From Bacteroidaceae bacterium (lineage in GTDB: Bacteria > Bacteroidota > Bacteroidia > Bacteroidales > Bacteroidaceae): DNA of 64,000 bases. The notes beneath the pieces were generated by a model. The model saw nothing but the letters and a program-made list of their open reading frames with translations, did no database searches and was not told the origin of the DNA. This document shows positions 27,615 through 34,973 of this stretch, piece by piece. The stretch spans positions 1 through 64,000 of the forward strand of contig JAFSKR010000002.1 in assembly GCA_017448825.1 (NCBI GenBank), written 5' to 3'. The stretch's first letter is position 1. Each line of letters starts with the position of its first letter. Position numbers and translations under genes: made by a program.

Positions 27615-29054
27615 TTACTTTTCTATTTTATTACGGTGCTGATAGTCATGATAGTAGCCTACCTCCACGTTCTCCAGCACGGCAATGGCGTCGTCGGTGA
27701 GAGACGCGAGGCTGAAGTACTTGGTGAGCAGGTAGCTGGCCACGCCGTATTGGTCGAGACCCATGAGGCGTGCTGAGAGGCTTGGGGCGATTTCGCCTGG
27801 GATGCCTGCCTGGTGCAGACCTACCACTCCTTGCTCTTTCTCGCCTGTGCGCACGAGGATGATGTCTGTCGTGCCCACACCGCGGTTGGTCAGATACTGA
27901 CCCTTCACTTCCACCTTGTCAGATGGGATGATGGGCACACCGCGCCAAGTGATGACCTTGGTGCCGAAGAGGTCGATGGCCACAGGAGGCACGCCACGCC
28001 AGGTGCATTCGCGCTCGAAGGCCGCGATGGCGCGTGGATTGGCGATGAAGAAGGCAGGTTCTTTCCATACGAGTGAAAGCAGTTCGTCCAAGTCGTCTGG
28101 AGTCGGAGCCCCATAGCGTGTACTGATTTTGTAGCCTGGGGCTGTCTGGGCGAGGAGACCGAACTTCTTGTTGTTGATGAGTTCCCACTCTTGTCGCTCC
28201 TTGATGCTTTCGATGGAGAGGCGGAGCTGCTGTTCGAGCTGGTTGTAGGGGGCATTGTAGAGGTCGCTGACGCGGGTGTGTACGCGCACCACGGTCTGCA
28301 GGGTGTTGAGCGAGTATTCCGTGGGGTTCTCCTCGTAGTCGATGTAGGTTTCGGGGATGATGTTGTCCTCCTCATGGCCGCTCACCAGGTCGATGTGCTT
28401 CTCGCCATGCTCGTTGACGGTGGCCTTGAGGCGCAGCTGCTTGTCCACGGCACCCGTGAACTGCTCACGGAAGTCGGGGATTTCCTCAATGAGCGACTCC
28501 AGCACGGGGGTGTCGAGCACCAGGAACACCGAGTCGGTGACGGAGCGGACGCTGACAGTGGAGTCGGCGGCACTCAGGAGGTCGGCCTCGCCGAAGTACT
28601 CGCCGTTGCCCAAAAGTGCGATGCGCAGTTCTTCGCCGTGAGTGCCTGTGCTGATGACCTCGGCCTGACCATTTGCCACGATGAAGAAACGCTGCTTGTC
28701 CTTGCCCTGCGTGACGAGGTTCTTGCCGCGTGCGACTTCCACGGGCACGAAGTTACGGGCCAAACGTGCTACGATCTCCTGCTTGATGTTCTGGAAGAGC
28801 GGGATGGCGCGGAGGTTCTTCGCCGTGAAGCTTGGCACGCCGTCGAAGTACTGAATCTCGATGCGTTCCGCCTTTTTCAGTTCCACCTTGGTGCGGTTGA
28901 CGCGGTAGGTGCCGCTTTCCACCTGTGTCCAGGGAAGGAGCTTGAGGAGGAGCCTCGGTGTGATACTGCCCATCTGTGGAGGGGTCTTGGTGGTGTTCGC
29001 CAGTTTGCGAGCTGTCGCAGTCGTGATGCTGCGCTGAATGTTGTTGTCTGCCAT
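27615..29054 (-). CDS. Family 2B encapsulin shell protein
   Basis: The 479-residue protein has the hallmarks of Family 2 encapsulins (SrpI-like HK97-fold shells). The N-arm reads TARKLANTTKTPPQMGSITP and is followed by LLPWTQVESGTYRVNR; the C-terminal half (about 240-479) contains YGAPTPDDLDELLSLVWKEP and LSARLMGLDQYGV, typical of the coat fold. A cyclic-nucleotide-binding-type domain is inserted at about residues 78-210 (FIVANGQAEVI, FGEADLL), which defines subfamily 2B. The phosphate-binding cassette lacks the usual Arg after FGEADLL, so nucleotide binding may be altered or lost. The next gene is the probable cargo enzyme. Assembly into an icosahedral compartment is expected from the family. 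Confidence 0.92.
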   Translation of the reverse strand: MADNNIQRSITTATARKLANTTKTPPQMGSITPRLLLKLLPWTQVESGTYRVNRTKVELKKAERIEIQYFDGVPSFTAKNLRAIPLFQNIKQEIVARLARNFVPVEVARGKNLVTQGKDKQRFFIVANGQAEVISTGTHGEELRIALLGNGEYFGEADLLSAADSTVSVRSVTDSVFLVLDTPVLESLIEEIPDFREQFTGAVDKQLRLKATVNEHGEKHIDLVSGHEEDNIIPETYIDYEENPTEYSLNTLQTVVRVHTRVSDLYNAPYNQLEQQLRLSIESIKERQEWELINNKKFGLLAQTAPGYKISTRYGAPTPDDLDELLSLVWKEPAFFIANPRAIAAFERECTWRGVPPVAIDLFGTKVITWRGVPIIPSDKVEVKGQYLTNRGVGTTDIILVRTGEKEQGVVGLHQAGIPGEIAPSLSARLMGLDQYGVASYLLTKYFSLASLTDDAIAVLENVEVGYYHDYQHRNKIEK

Positions 29055-29108
29055 GATTAAATTTACAGTTTAATGATTTACTATTATTTACAATTGGATG
29101 ATTTACCA

Positions 29109-29507
29109 TTATCTCAGCGGATACTTCTCCTTCACTTCGCCGTCCACGATGCGGAAGGCGTTCAGTGCGGGCTTTTCCTCTGCCAGCGAGAGGATGAAGT
29201 AGAGGATGTTGGGGTCGAGCGCCAGCCGCTTGTCCTCCTCCGACGGACGCGAGGGAGAGGCTGGATGGCTGTGCCAGTTGCCCACGATGGTCAGCCCTTT
29301 CCTGCGGGCATACTTGATGGCGGCGAACTGCTCCTTGGGGTCGAAGCTGAAGTGCTCTTCGGAGTGGTCGGCATTCGTCATGGGATAGTTCTCCGTTGCC
29401 GTCTCCTTGTCCGTGCCGAGCAGGTAGCCGCACGACTCCACGGGTGCATCCTTCTGCGCCTGTGCCAGGATGGACTGATAGGTCGATTCGGTGATGATTA
29501 CGTTCAT
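29109..29507 (-). CDS. JAMM/MPN+ metalloprotease (Mec+/HcyD/QbsD-like)
   Basis: This 132-residue protein is a stand-alone JAMM domain. The zinc site is complete: E24, then HSHPASPSRPSEED giving His79, His81, Ser89 and Asp92 in the H-x-H-x7-S-x2-D pattern. Bacterial JAMM proteins encoded beside ThiS-like carriers trim residues after the carrier's Gly-Gly and release the cysteine or homocysteine attached to it. The carrier in this operon indeed has three residues beyond its glycines. It lies 4 nt after the TusA-like gene and 54 nt before the encapsulin gene. Confidence 0.92.
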   Translation of the reverse strand: MNVIITESTYQSILAQAQKDAPVESCGYLLGTDKETATENYPMTNADHSEEHFSFDPKEQFAAIKYARRKGLTIVGNWHSHPASPSRPSEEDKRLALDPNILYFILSLAEEKPALNAFRIVDGEVKEKYPLR

Positions 29508-29511
29508 GTGT

Positions 29512-29736
29512 TTACTTCAATATCGTTACTTTGTGTACGTTGCCCTCCACGTGTTCCACGCTGAGGACATTGTAGCCCTGCTCCCTGGCCGAGCGGGGGA
29601 CGTTCTCCAGAGGTTCACCCTCGGTGAGGAGTACTTCGAGCGTGTCGCCGGCCGCCAACTGTGCCAGCTTGAGCTTTGTCTTCACGAATGTCATCGGACA
29701 ATGCTCTTTCGTGATGTCGAGTGTGTGAGTTGCCAT
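29512..29736 (-). CDS. TusA-like sulfurtransferase
   Basis: A 74-residue single-domain sulfur carrier of the TusA/SirA family, with the signature CPMTFVKTKLKL in which Cys13 is expected to hold persulfide sulfur. The CP pair and the following helix are intact. Proteins of this type accept sulfur from cysteine desulfurases or DsrE-like partners, both of which are encoded in this operon. A large inverted repeat sits upstream of it, between it and the DsrE-like gene. Confidence 0.9.
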   Translation of the reverse strand: MATHTLDITKEHCPMTFVKTKLKLAQLAAGDTLEVLLTEGEPLENVPRSAREQGYNVLSVEHVEGNVHKVTILK

Positions 29737-29759
29737 GATTTCATTTACAATTTAGCATG

Positions 29760-29820
29760 TACAATGTACAATTTGCCATGCGGCTTGCTTGCATCGCGTC
29801 AGCCTAAATTGTACATTGTA
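29760..29820. repeat. Inverted repeat between DsrE-like and TusA-like genes
   Basis: A perfect 15-bp inverted repeat (29760-29774 TACAATGTACAATTT and 29806-29820) encloses a 31-nt loop that itself could fold. It lies in the longest gap of the distal operon (104 nt) and may set RNA processing or expression differences between the proximal and distal genes. No T-run follows. Confidence 0.65.
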
Positions 29821-29840
29821 AATGGTACATGATACATTTT

Positions 29841-30320
29841 TTATATAAACAAAGTTTGTCCTCCCTCGCTGATTTGCAGGAAGGTAGCCACGCCCAGCAC
29901 GTCCTTCACCTCATGGATGAAGTCCCTCTTCTCCAGCCCGAGCACGTGCATCGCCATCTCACACGCATAGAGGTTCACGCCCAGCGCATTGGCGGCATCG
30001 ACGAGCTCTTCCAGCGTCGCCACATTGTTCTTCTTCATCAGGTGGCGGAACAACCGTGGCCCGATGCCCCAGAAGTTGAAGCGGCTGGTCGGCGTCGCGC
30101 TCAGTCCGCCCATCATGAAGCCGAACATCTTGGTCAGCCAGTTGCCCCCCGTGAAGCTGCGCCCCCGCTTCTGCTTGATGGCATCCAAACCCCAGAAGGT
30201 GAAGAAGATGTTTACCTCATACCCCACCGCCGCCGCACCCGTCGCCAGGGTGAACACAGCGGTCAGCTTGTCGAAGTCGCCCGAGAAGGCAATCAATGAA
30301 AGTTTCTTCTGTTCAGCCAT
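29841..30320 (-). CDS. DsrE/DsrF/DrsH-like family protein
   Basis: The 159-residue protein matches the DsrE-like family that carries or transfers sulfur. It starts KKLSLIAFSGDFDKLTAVF and has the family core FFTFWGLDAIK and LYACEMAMHVLGL, in which Cys120 is the expected sulfur-binding residue. Members partner with TusA and rhodaneses. The gene begins 3 nt after the E1-like gene ends, consistent with translational coupling. A direct role in passing sulfur from the encapsulated desulfurase to TusA or to the thiocarboxylate carrier is inferred. Confidence 0.88.
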   Translation of the reverse strand: MAEQKKLSLIAFSGDFDKLTAVFTLATGAAAVGYEVNIFFTFWGLDAIKQKRGRSFTGGNWLTKMFGFMMGGLSATPTSRFNFWGIGPRLFRHLMKKNNVATLEELVDAANALGVNLYACEMAMHVLGLEKRDFIHEVKDVLGVATFLQISEGGQTLFI

Positions 30321-30323
30321 GTG

Positions 30324-31139
30324 TCAATGCTTTTTGAGGTCGCAAGCGGCCTGTTCATAATCAATCAGTTCCTTAACCGAAGGGTTCGCGCCGCAGATGG
30401 GGCACTTGTCCGTCTTCCTCACGTTAATCTTGCGGAAGTCCATCGTCTTCGCGTTGAAAGTCAGCAACTTGTTGGTGAGCAGCTCGCCCACACCCGTCAG
30501 AAACTTCAGCGTCTCCGCAGCCTGAATCGTGCCGAGCATACCGGCGATGGCGCCCAGCACCCCAGCCTGGCTGCACGTGGGAACCGCTCCCGGTGGCGGC
30601 GGAGACTTGAACATGCAGCGGTAGCAAGCCGAGCCCGGCACATGCGTGAACGTCTGACCCTCAAACCTGAGGATGCCGCCATGACTGAACGGCTTGCCAG
30701 CCATCACGCAGGCATCGTTAATCAGAAACTTCACGGGGAAATTGTCGGTGCCGTCCACCACGAAGTCATACTCCCTGACAAGGTCGAGCGCGTTGTCCGC
30801 CATCAGGAACTCGCGATGAGTCTCCACCCTCACGTGGGGATTGATGGCGTTGATGGTCTCCTTGGCAGACTCCACCTTCCACTTGTCCACGTCCGCCGTG
30901 GTGTGGATAATCTGCCGCTGCAGGTTGCTCAAGTCCACCACATCGCCATCCACAATGCCGATGGTGCCCACGCCCGCCGCAGCCAAATACATCGCAACCG
31001 GCGCGCCCAGTCCGCCAGCCCCGACCACGAGCACCCGGCCCTGCCGAATCCGCTCCTGCCCCTCCACGCCAACGTCCTGCAAGAGAATGTGGCGCGAGTA
31101 ACGCTGAAGCTCCTCTTCTGAGAAATCAAACATACGCAC
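30324..31139 (-). CDS. MoeB/ThiF/HesA-type E1-like adenylyltransferase
   Basis: The enzyme adenylates the C-terminal glycine of a ubiquitin-like sulfur carrier. The nucleotide loop VGAGGLG is at residues 39-45; the zinc site is formed by Cys172, Cys175, Cys246 and Cys249 (CYRC and CPIC); and Cys189 in PTCSQAGVLG is the candidate active Cys. The 271-residue length is that of MoeB without a rhodanese domain, so sulfur must come from another protein or from free sulfide. Its start overlaps the end of the ThiS-like gene by 14 nt, marking the pair as a unit. No molybdenum-cofactor genes are nearby. Confidence 0.93.
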   Translation of the reverse strand: MRMFDFSEEELQRYSRHILLQDVGVEGQERIRQGRVLVVGAGGLGAPVAMYLAAAGVGTIGIVDGDVVDLSNLQRQIIHTTADVDKWKVESAKETINAINPHVRVETHREFLMADNALDLVREYDFVVDGTDNFPVKFLINDACVMAGKPFSHGGILRFEGQTFTHVPGSACYRCMFKSPPPPGAVPTCSQAGVLGAIAGMLGTIQAAETLKFLTGVGELLTNKLLTFNAKTMDFRKINVRKTDKCPICGANPSVKELIDYEQAACDLKKH

Positions 31140-31341
31140 CTCCTCCCATGAAATAAAGGAAATCCACCTCGTCCCCGTCCTTCAGCTGAAGCGTCGAGAA
31201 CTCCTCACGGTCAACGAACTCCTCGTTCACCTGCACACTCACCATGTCAGGCTGAGCCACATGGTTCTCTCTGATGACATCTGCCACCGTGGCAGGGAGC
31301 AGCACCTCCTGCTCCCCACCGTTTACAATCAATTTTGCCAT
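31126..31341 (-). CDS. ThiS/MoaD-like sulfur carrier protein with C-terminal extension
   Basis: This 71-residue beta-grasp protein (MAKLIVNGGEQEVLLPATVADV in outline, then DGDEVDFLYFMGGG) ends in GGG-Ala-Tyr-Val. Ordinary ThiS and MoaD end exactly at Gly-Gly. The three extra residues must be removed before activation, as in carriers processed by JAMM proteases in thioquinolobactin, homocysteine and cysteine pathways. No thiamine genes are near; instead the neighbours are an E1-like enzyme, a JAMM protease and two sulfhydrylases, so the carrier most likely delivers sulfur to amino acid synthesis. Confidence 0.9.
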   Translation of the reverse strand: MAKLIVNGGEQEVLLPATVADVIRENHVAQPDMVSVQVNEEFVDREEFSTLQLKDGDEVDFLYFMGGGAYV

Positions 31342-31371
31342 GATAATGAAGTTTTTTGTCTATAACAAATT

Positions 31372-32307
31372 CTATTCCTCTGAAAAAAGCGGCGTGCTCA
31401 AGTAGCGTTCGCCAGTGTCGGGCAGCAGCACCACGATGGTCTTGCCCGCATTCTCCGGGCGACGGGCAACCTCGATGGCGGCATGAGCCGCCGCACCGCT
31501 GCTGATGCCCACCAGCACACCCTCCGTCTTAGCCAACTGACGGGCCGCGGCGAAGGCATCCTCGTTCTTCACACGGAAAATCTCGTCATACACAGCCGTG
31601 TTCAGCACCTCCGGCACGAACCCCGCACCGATGCCCTGCAACTTGTGAGGCCCAGGCTTGCCACCCGACAGCACCGCCGAGTCCGTTGGCTCCACAGCCA
31701 CCACCTTCACCCTGGGGTTCAGCCCCTTCAGCACCTCGCCCACACCCGTGATGGTGCCGCCCGTACCCACGCCAGCCACGAAGATGTCCACCCTCCCAGC
31801 CGTGTCTTCCCAAATCTCCTTGGCGGTCGTCTCACGGTGAATCTGCGGATTAGCCTCGTTCACAAACTGTTGGGGAATGAACGCGTCAATCTCGGCAGCC
31901 AACTCCTGCGCCTTGCGGATGGCGCCCGGCATCCCTTCATAGGCAGGCGTGAGCACCAGCCTTGCACCAAGGCTCCTCAGGAGCGTCCTGCGCTCAATGC
32001 TCATGCTGTCGGGCATCGTCAGGATGAGCTTGTAGCCACGCCGCGCAGCCACCAGAGCCAGCGCCACACCCGTGTTGCCGCTGGTAGGCTCGATGATGAC
32101 GGTGCCACGATTGAGCAAGCCCTGTCGCTCCGCCTCCGCTATCAAGGCATAACCCACGCGGTCCTTCACGCTTCTGCCAGGGTTCAGATACTCCAGCTTC
32201 GCCAATATCCGCGCTTGAAGCTTCTGCTTCTTTTCTGTTTTTGAGAGTTCCAACAGTGGTGTCCTGCCTATCAGTTCCACCAAGCTGTTTGCTATCTTTC
32301 TTGCCAT
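31372..32307 (-). CDS. Cysteine synthase (O-acetylserine sulfhydrylase)
   Basis: A PLP enzyme of the CysK/CysM fold that makes cysteine from O-acetylserine. The PLP lysine is K48 in NPGRSVKDR, the substrate loop TSGNTG is at residues 75-80, and the glycine-rich [10 protein letters not shown] phosphate loop is intact. The 311-residue length is standard. It lies 30 nt before the sulfur carrier gene. In mycobacteria a similar enzyme (CysM) accepts sulfur from a carrier thiocarboxylate rather than from sulfide; the same is possible here but cannot be read from the sequence. Confidence 0.93.
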   Translation of the reverse strand: MARKIANSLVELIGRTPLLELSKTEKKQKLQARILAKLEYLNPGRSVKDRVGYALIAEAERQGLLNRGTVIIEPTSGNTGVALALVAARRGYKLILTMPDSMSIERRTLLRSLGARLVLTPAYEGMPGAIRKAQELAAEIDAFIPQQFVNEANPQIHRETTAKEIWEDTAGRVDIFVAGVGTGGTITGVGEVLKGLNPRVKVVAVEPTDSAVLSGGKPGPHKLQGIGAGFVPEVLNTAVYDEIFRVKNEDAFAAARQLAKTEGVLVGISSGAAAHAAIEVARRPENAGKTIVVLLPDTGERYLSTPLFSEE

Positions 32308-32405
32308 AGTTGTATGAAGTTTTTTTAGTCGTTAAATCTGCTGCAAAGTTCGTTGTTTTCAGCCAATCCCGAAATCCCATCTGTATGGTAATCTCCCTAC
32401 CCTGT

Positions 32406-33683
32406 TTATGGTAGGCTCTCCACCGCCTGCACGATGTCCGCAAAGATGTCCTCCACATCTTCCAGCCCCACAGAGAGGCGGATGGTGGTGTCCTTCACAT
32501 CCATCGCCTCCTTCTGGCTTCGGCTGAAAGGACCAAAGATGGTGCTGTAAGGATGGATAGCGAGACTCTTATTGTCAAACAAATTCGTCGCCCTTCGGAT
32601 GAGTCTGAGATGGTCGATGAAGTGGAAACAAGCCCGCTTGTCCGCCAGGTCAATCGTCAGCATCGCACCGCTCGTTTCGCCAAACTGCCTGCGAGCCAAG
32701 GCATAGAAAGGATTATCCTCCAAGCCGATGTAGTTCACCCGTTTGATTTCAGGCACACCCCGCAACTTCCTTGCCAATGCCAGCGCATTGGCCGACTGCA
32801 CCCGATAGCGAGCCTCCAGCGTCTCCAAGCCCAATGACTGCATGTACGCCGCATGAGGAGTCATATAACAGCCCACGTTAAAAATCAACTCGGAGCGGAT
32901 GCGCACCCCCACCTGCAGGAAGTGGCCATAGTCGATGACCAGCCCGCCCAACGAGGTTGCGCCGCCTGAGATGTACTTCGTGCTGCTCACCACCTCAATA
33001 TCCACACCCAATGCCTTAGCACTAAACTCAGTGAAGGGGATGATGGTTGTGTCGGCAATCAGCGGAACGCCGTGCCGGTGAGCGATGTCGGAAAGCGCAG
33101 CCAAGTCGGCCACTTCCATCTGCGGATTCGTCACAATCTCCAAGAAAAGACAGGCAGTCCCCTCATCGATGGCGGCTTCCACGGCCTCAAGGTCAAGCAA
33201 GTTCACCATACGGGTCTCCACGCCAAGCCGCCCCAACGTGTTCTTCATCAGCCCCACCGTGTTGCCAAACAAGTGGTTGGACGTAACAATGTTCTTTCCT
33301 GCCTCCACCACCGCCAGCAAAGCATTGGTGATGGCCGCCATGCCCGTGCCGAAAGCAAACACATTGGCCGCATCGGTCAAAGCCCTCACCGTGTCCTCCA
33401 GATGCATCACCGTCGGATTCATCATGCGCGAATAGTCGGGGGCGACGACACGCCCACAAAAGGCATCCGCCATATCCTTCGCCGTCTTGAACTCATACGC
33501 TGCCGTGTGATACACCGGCATCGCAATCGCCCCGTAAGCATCCTGCCGAGGCAGCGGCGTGTCTATTGCTATGGTACAGACCCCCTTTGTCCTGCGGACA
33601 TTTCCCCCTCGGTTCACCCCCCCAAGGGGAGAACCATCCGGACGGTTCCTGTACAGACTTTCACTTCTGTTTTCTTGATCCAT
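32406..33683 (-). CDS. O-acetylhomoserine sulfhydrylase-like PLP enzyme (MetY family)
   Basis: The 425-residue protein belongs to the Cys/Met metabolism PLP family. Landmarks are MPVYHTAAYEF, YSRMMNPT, FGTGMAAI and the PLP lysine K236 in SSTKYISGG. The family includes MetY, MetZ and cystathionine gamma-synthase; the arrangement with a carrier, an E1 and a JAMM protease favours MetY-like homocysteine synthesis, as in the Wolinella thiocarboxylate route. Residues ~13-35 (rich in Gly, Pro, Arg) come from a GC-rich repeat element, so the ATG at 33683 is uncertain; no other ATG fits before the conserved body. Confidence 0.87.
   Translation of the reverse strand: MDQENRSESLYRNRPDGSPLGGVNRGGNVRRTKGVCTIAIDTPLPRQDAYGAIAMPVYHTAAYEFKTAKDMADAFCGRVVAPDYSRMMNPTVMHLEDTVRALTDAANVFAFGTGMAAITNALLAVVEAGKNIVTSNHLFGNTVGLMKNTLGRLGVETRMVNLLDLEAVEAAIDEGTACLFLEIVTNPQMEVADLAALSDIAHRHGVPLIADTTIIPFTEFSAKALGVDIEVVSSTKYISGGATSLGGLVIDYGHFLQVGVRIRSELIFNVGCYMTPHAAYMQSLGLETLEARYRVQSANALALARKLRGVPEIKRVNYIGLEDNPFYALARRQFGETSGAMLTIDLADKRACFHFIDHLRLIRRATNLFDNKSLAIHPYSTIFGPFSRSQKEAMDVKDTTIRLSVGLEDVEDIFADIVQAVESLP
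33579..33643 (+). repeat. GC-rich hairpin repeat within the MetY-like N-terminus
   Basis: The element reads GACCCCCTTTGTCC at its start, has a TGTCC-TGC-GGACA hairpin, then TTTCCCCCTC and GGGGAGAACCAT near its end. It is homologous to the oppositely oriented copy at 33708-33760. It is translated in frame at the start of the MetY-like gene. Confidence 0.7.
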
Positions 33684-33707
33684 TTTACATTACATTTTAT
33701 CTTCACA

Positions 33708-33760
33708 CCCCGCATGGTTCTCCCCATAGAGGGGGAGATGCCCGAAGGGCAGAAGGGGTC
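33708..33760 (-). repeat. GC-rich hairpin repeat upstream of the MetY-like gene
   Basis: On the minus strand it begins GACCCCTTCTGCCC, has the hairpin TGCCC-TTC-GGGCA, then CTCCCCCTC and GGGGAGAACCAT. The hairpin differs from the copy at 33579-33643 by paired changes that keep the stem. It abuts the stop codon of the LuxR-type gene. Confidence 0.7.
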
Positions 33761-34420
33761 TCAAATATAGTATTCCACCATCTCCACCAATCCGGCACGC
33801 AAGGCATACTTCGTCGCCTCATACACCGTGTTCACCTTGATTTTGCGGAAGATGTTCTTCTTGTGCGTCGCGATGGTGTGGATGCTCGAATTGCGCTCTG
33901 CCGCCACCTCCTTCACCGACTTGCCCAGCGCGATGAGACGCAACACGTCGCGCTCGGTCGTTGTGAGCGGATCCCCGTGTTCTTGCAGCGCTGACGGCAT
34001 GAGCAACAAATTCGTCACCTGATGGCAAAGAAAGCGCACCCCCGTCACCGCACACTTCAATGCGGTGATGATTTCCTGCGCCGAATCGCCCTTCAGAATC
34101 ATGCTGAACTGCTGCTCCACGCTCAGCCGACGAATCAGCCCTTCCGTCAACTCATCGGAGAACACCACCCACAGGACGAAGGGGAAACGCTCGCTCAGGT
34201 TCAGCAAATCGTCACTGCTACCCAAGTCGAAGCACGTGTAATCTATCACCACCACCGACGAAGGGTTCTCCTTCAGTTCCGCAATTAGTTCCGCCCTGCG
34301 GCTGAGTTCCTTCACCGTCAACCCCTCCACATCCTTCAGGGCAATCCCCACCAGGGTCTTCAACCCCAACCGCGTGATGTCCTGATTGTCTGCCAAGATA
34401 ATATGTCTTGTCTCTTTCAT
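33761..34420 (-). CDS. LuxR/NarL-type response regulator
   Basis: The 219-residue protein has a receiver-like N-terminal domain (starts MKETRHIILADNQDITRLG; IDYT supplies the likely phospho-Asp; ILKGD the conserved Lys) and a C-terminal LuxR helix-turn-helix (TTTERDVLRLIALGKSVKEVA, then HTIATHKKNIFRKI). The start was placed at ATG 34420 because the receiver beta-strand begins there; an earlier in-frame ATG adds only a poorly conserved lead. No histidine kinase is next to it. It precedes the sulfur cluster on the same strand, separated by 77 nt, and may control it. Confidence 0.88.
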   Translation of the reverse strand: MKETRHIILADNQDITRLGLKTLVGIALKDVEGLTVKELSRRAELIAELKENPSSVVVIDYTCFDLGSSDDLLNLSERFPFVLWVVFSDELTEGLIRRLSVEQQFSMILKGDSAQEIITALKCAVTGVRFLCHQVTNLLLMPSALQEHGDPLTTTERDVLRLIALGKSVKEVAAERNSSIHTIATHKKNIFRKIKVNTVYEATKYALRAGLVEMVEYYI

Positions 34421-34533
34421 ACTGATAAAGTCAAAGTCTTTTTTCCATTCTGCTCGTCCCCCCACATAGCCAAACGAGTGCCAGTTCTACGCTTTCGTGG
34501 CGGATGAAGCGCTTCGAGCCATCATTTTGGGTG

Positions 34534-34541
34534 CAAAGGTA
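34534..34541 (-). promoter_or_regulatory. Putative -7 box of the LuxR-sulfur cluster transcript
   Basis: On the minus strand this is TACCTTTG followed by C, about 110 nt before the LuxR-type gene. The -33 match is poor. Confidence 0.45.
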
Positions 34542-34677
34542 AAGGACATGGAAAGATGCAACAAGAAGAAGCCCCAATTTCAGAAAATTTTTCTAAAAAG
34601 AGCCTTTTGGCAGTAAATTTTTTCTACACCATACCGAACCTTAGGTTTATAAGTTCGGAATTTATGCACTACTAAAA

Positions 34678-34757
34678 CTATACTCCGAAACGTCTTCAAA
34701 CATTCCACTGAAACGTCCCCATTCATCCCTATGAAAAGTCTTCATCAGAAGACACGA
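34678..34757 (-). repeat. 80-bp dispersed repeat, copy B
   Basis: The reverse complement is 85 percent identical (68 of 80) to 10498-10577. It contains a perfect hairpin GTCTTC-TGAT-GAAGAC near its start. The rest of 34542-34973 holds no gene; it also contains CCGAAC/GTTCGG pairing near 34635-34660 and the palindrome at 34799-34860. Confidence 0.85.
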
Positions 34758-34798
34758 ACCAGAGGACGGCAAGATGACGCCCCAGAGACCTCCAAATC

Positions 34799-34860
34799 GA
34801 CGTGCCCCACGTCGGTCAACCGATGTGCCCCACGTCGGTCGACCGACGTGGGGCACATCG
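34799..34860. repeat. Direct repeat and perfect 40-bp palindrome
   Basis: The segment 34821-34860 is a perfect palindrome with 20-bp arms (CGATGTGCCCCACGTCGGTC and its reverse complement). It is preceded at 34799-34820 by a near-identical direct copy of the first arm. There is no T-run on either side, so it is not an ordinary terminator. Confidence 0.85.
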
Positions 34861-34973
34861 ATTTCCCCTCACATCCATGTTGGAAATAGCACTTCTCTTG
34901 ACCCAACAATAACCACACAAATATAGCACCCAAGCGACCATTGGAAGTCGTCCCGATATGATTTCTTATGACC

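Noticed and set aside
28191-29060. Plus-strand frame of 289 residues opposite the encapsulin gene
   Set aside because: The minus-strand frame is a clear encapsulin. The other is a composition shadow rich in Val, Leu and Asp with no motif.
30324-31341. Carrier and E1-like pair as thiamine or molybdenum-cofactor genes
   Set aside because: No thiamine or molybdopterin genes are nearby. The carrier has a masked tail and the neighbours are JAMM protease and sulfhydrylase genes.
34662-34856. Minus-strand 64-residue open frame
   Set aside because: It is made entirely of the palindrome and the 80-bp repeat, and the second repeat copy does not conserve the reading frame's residues.
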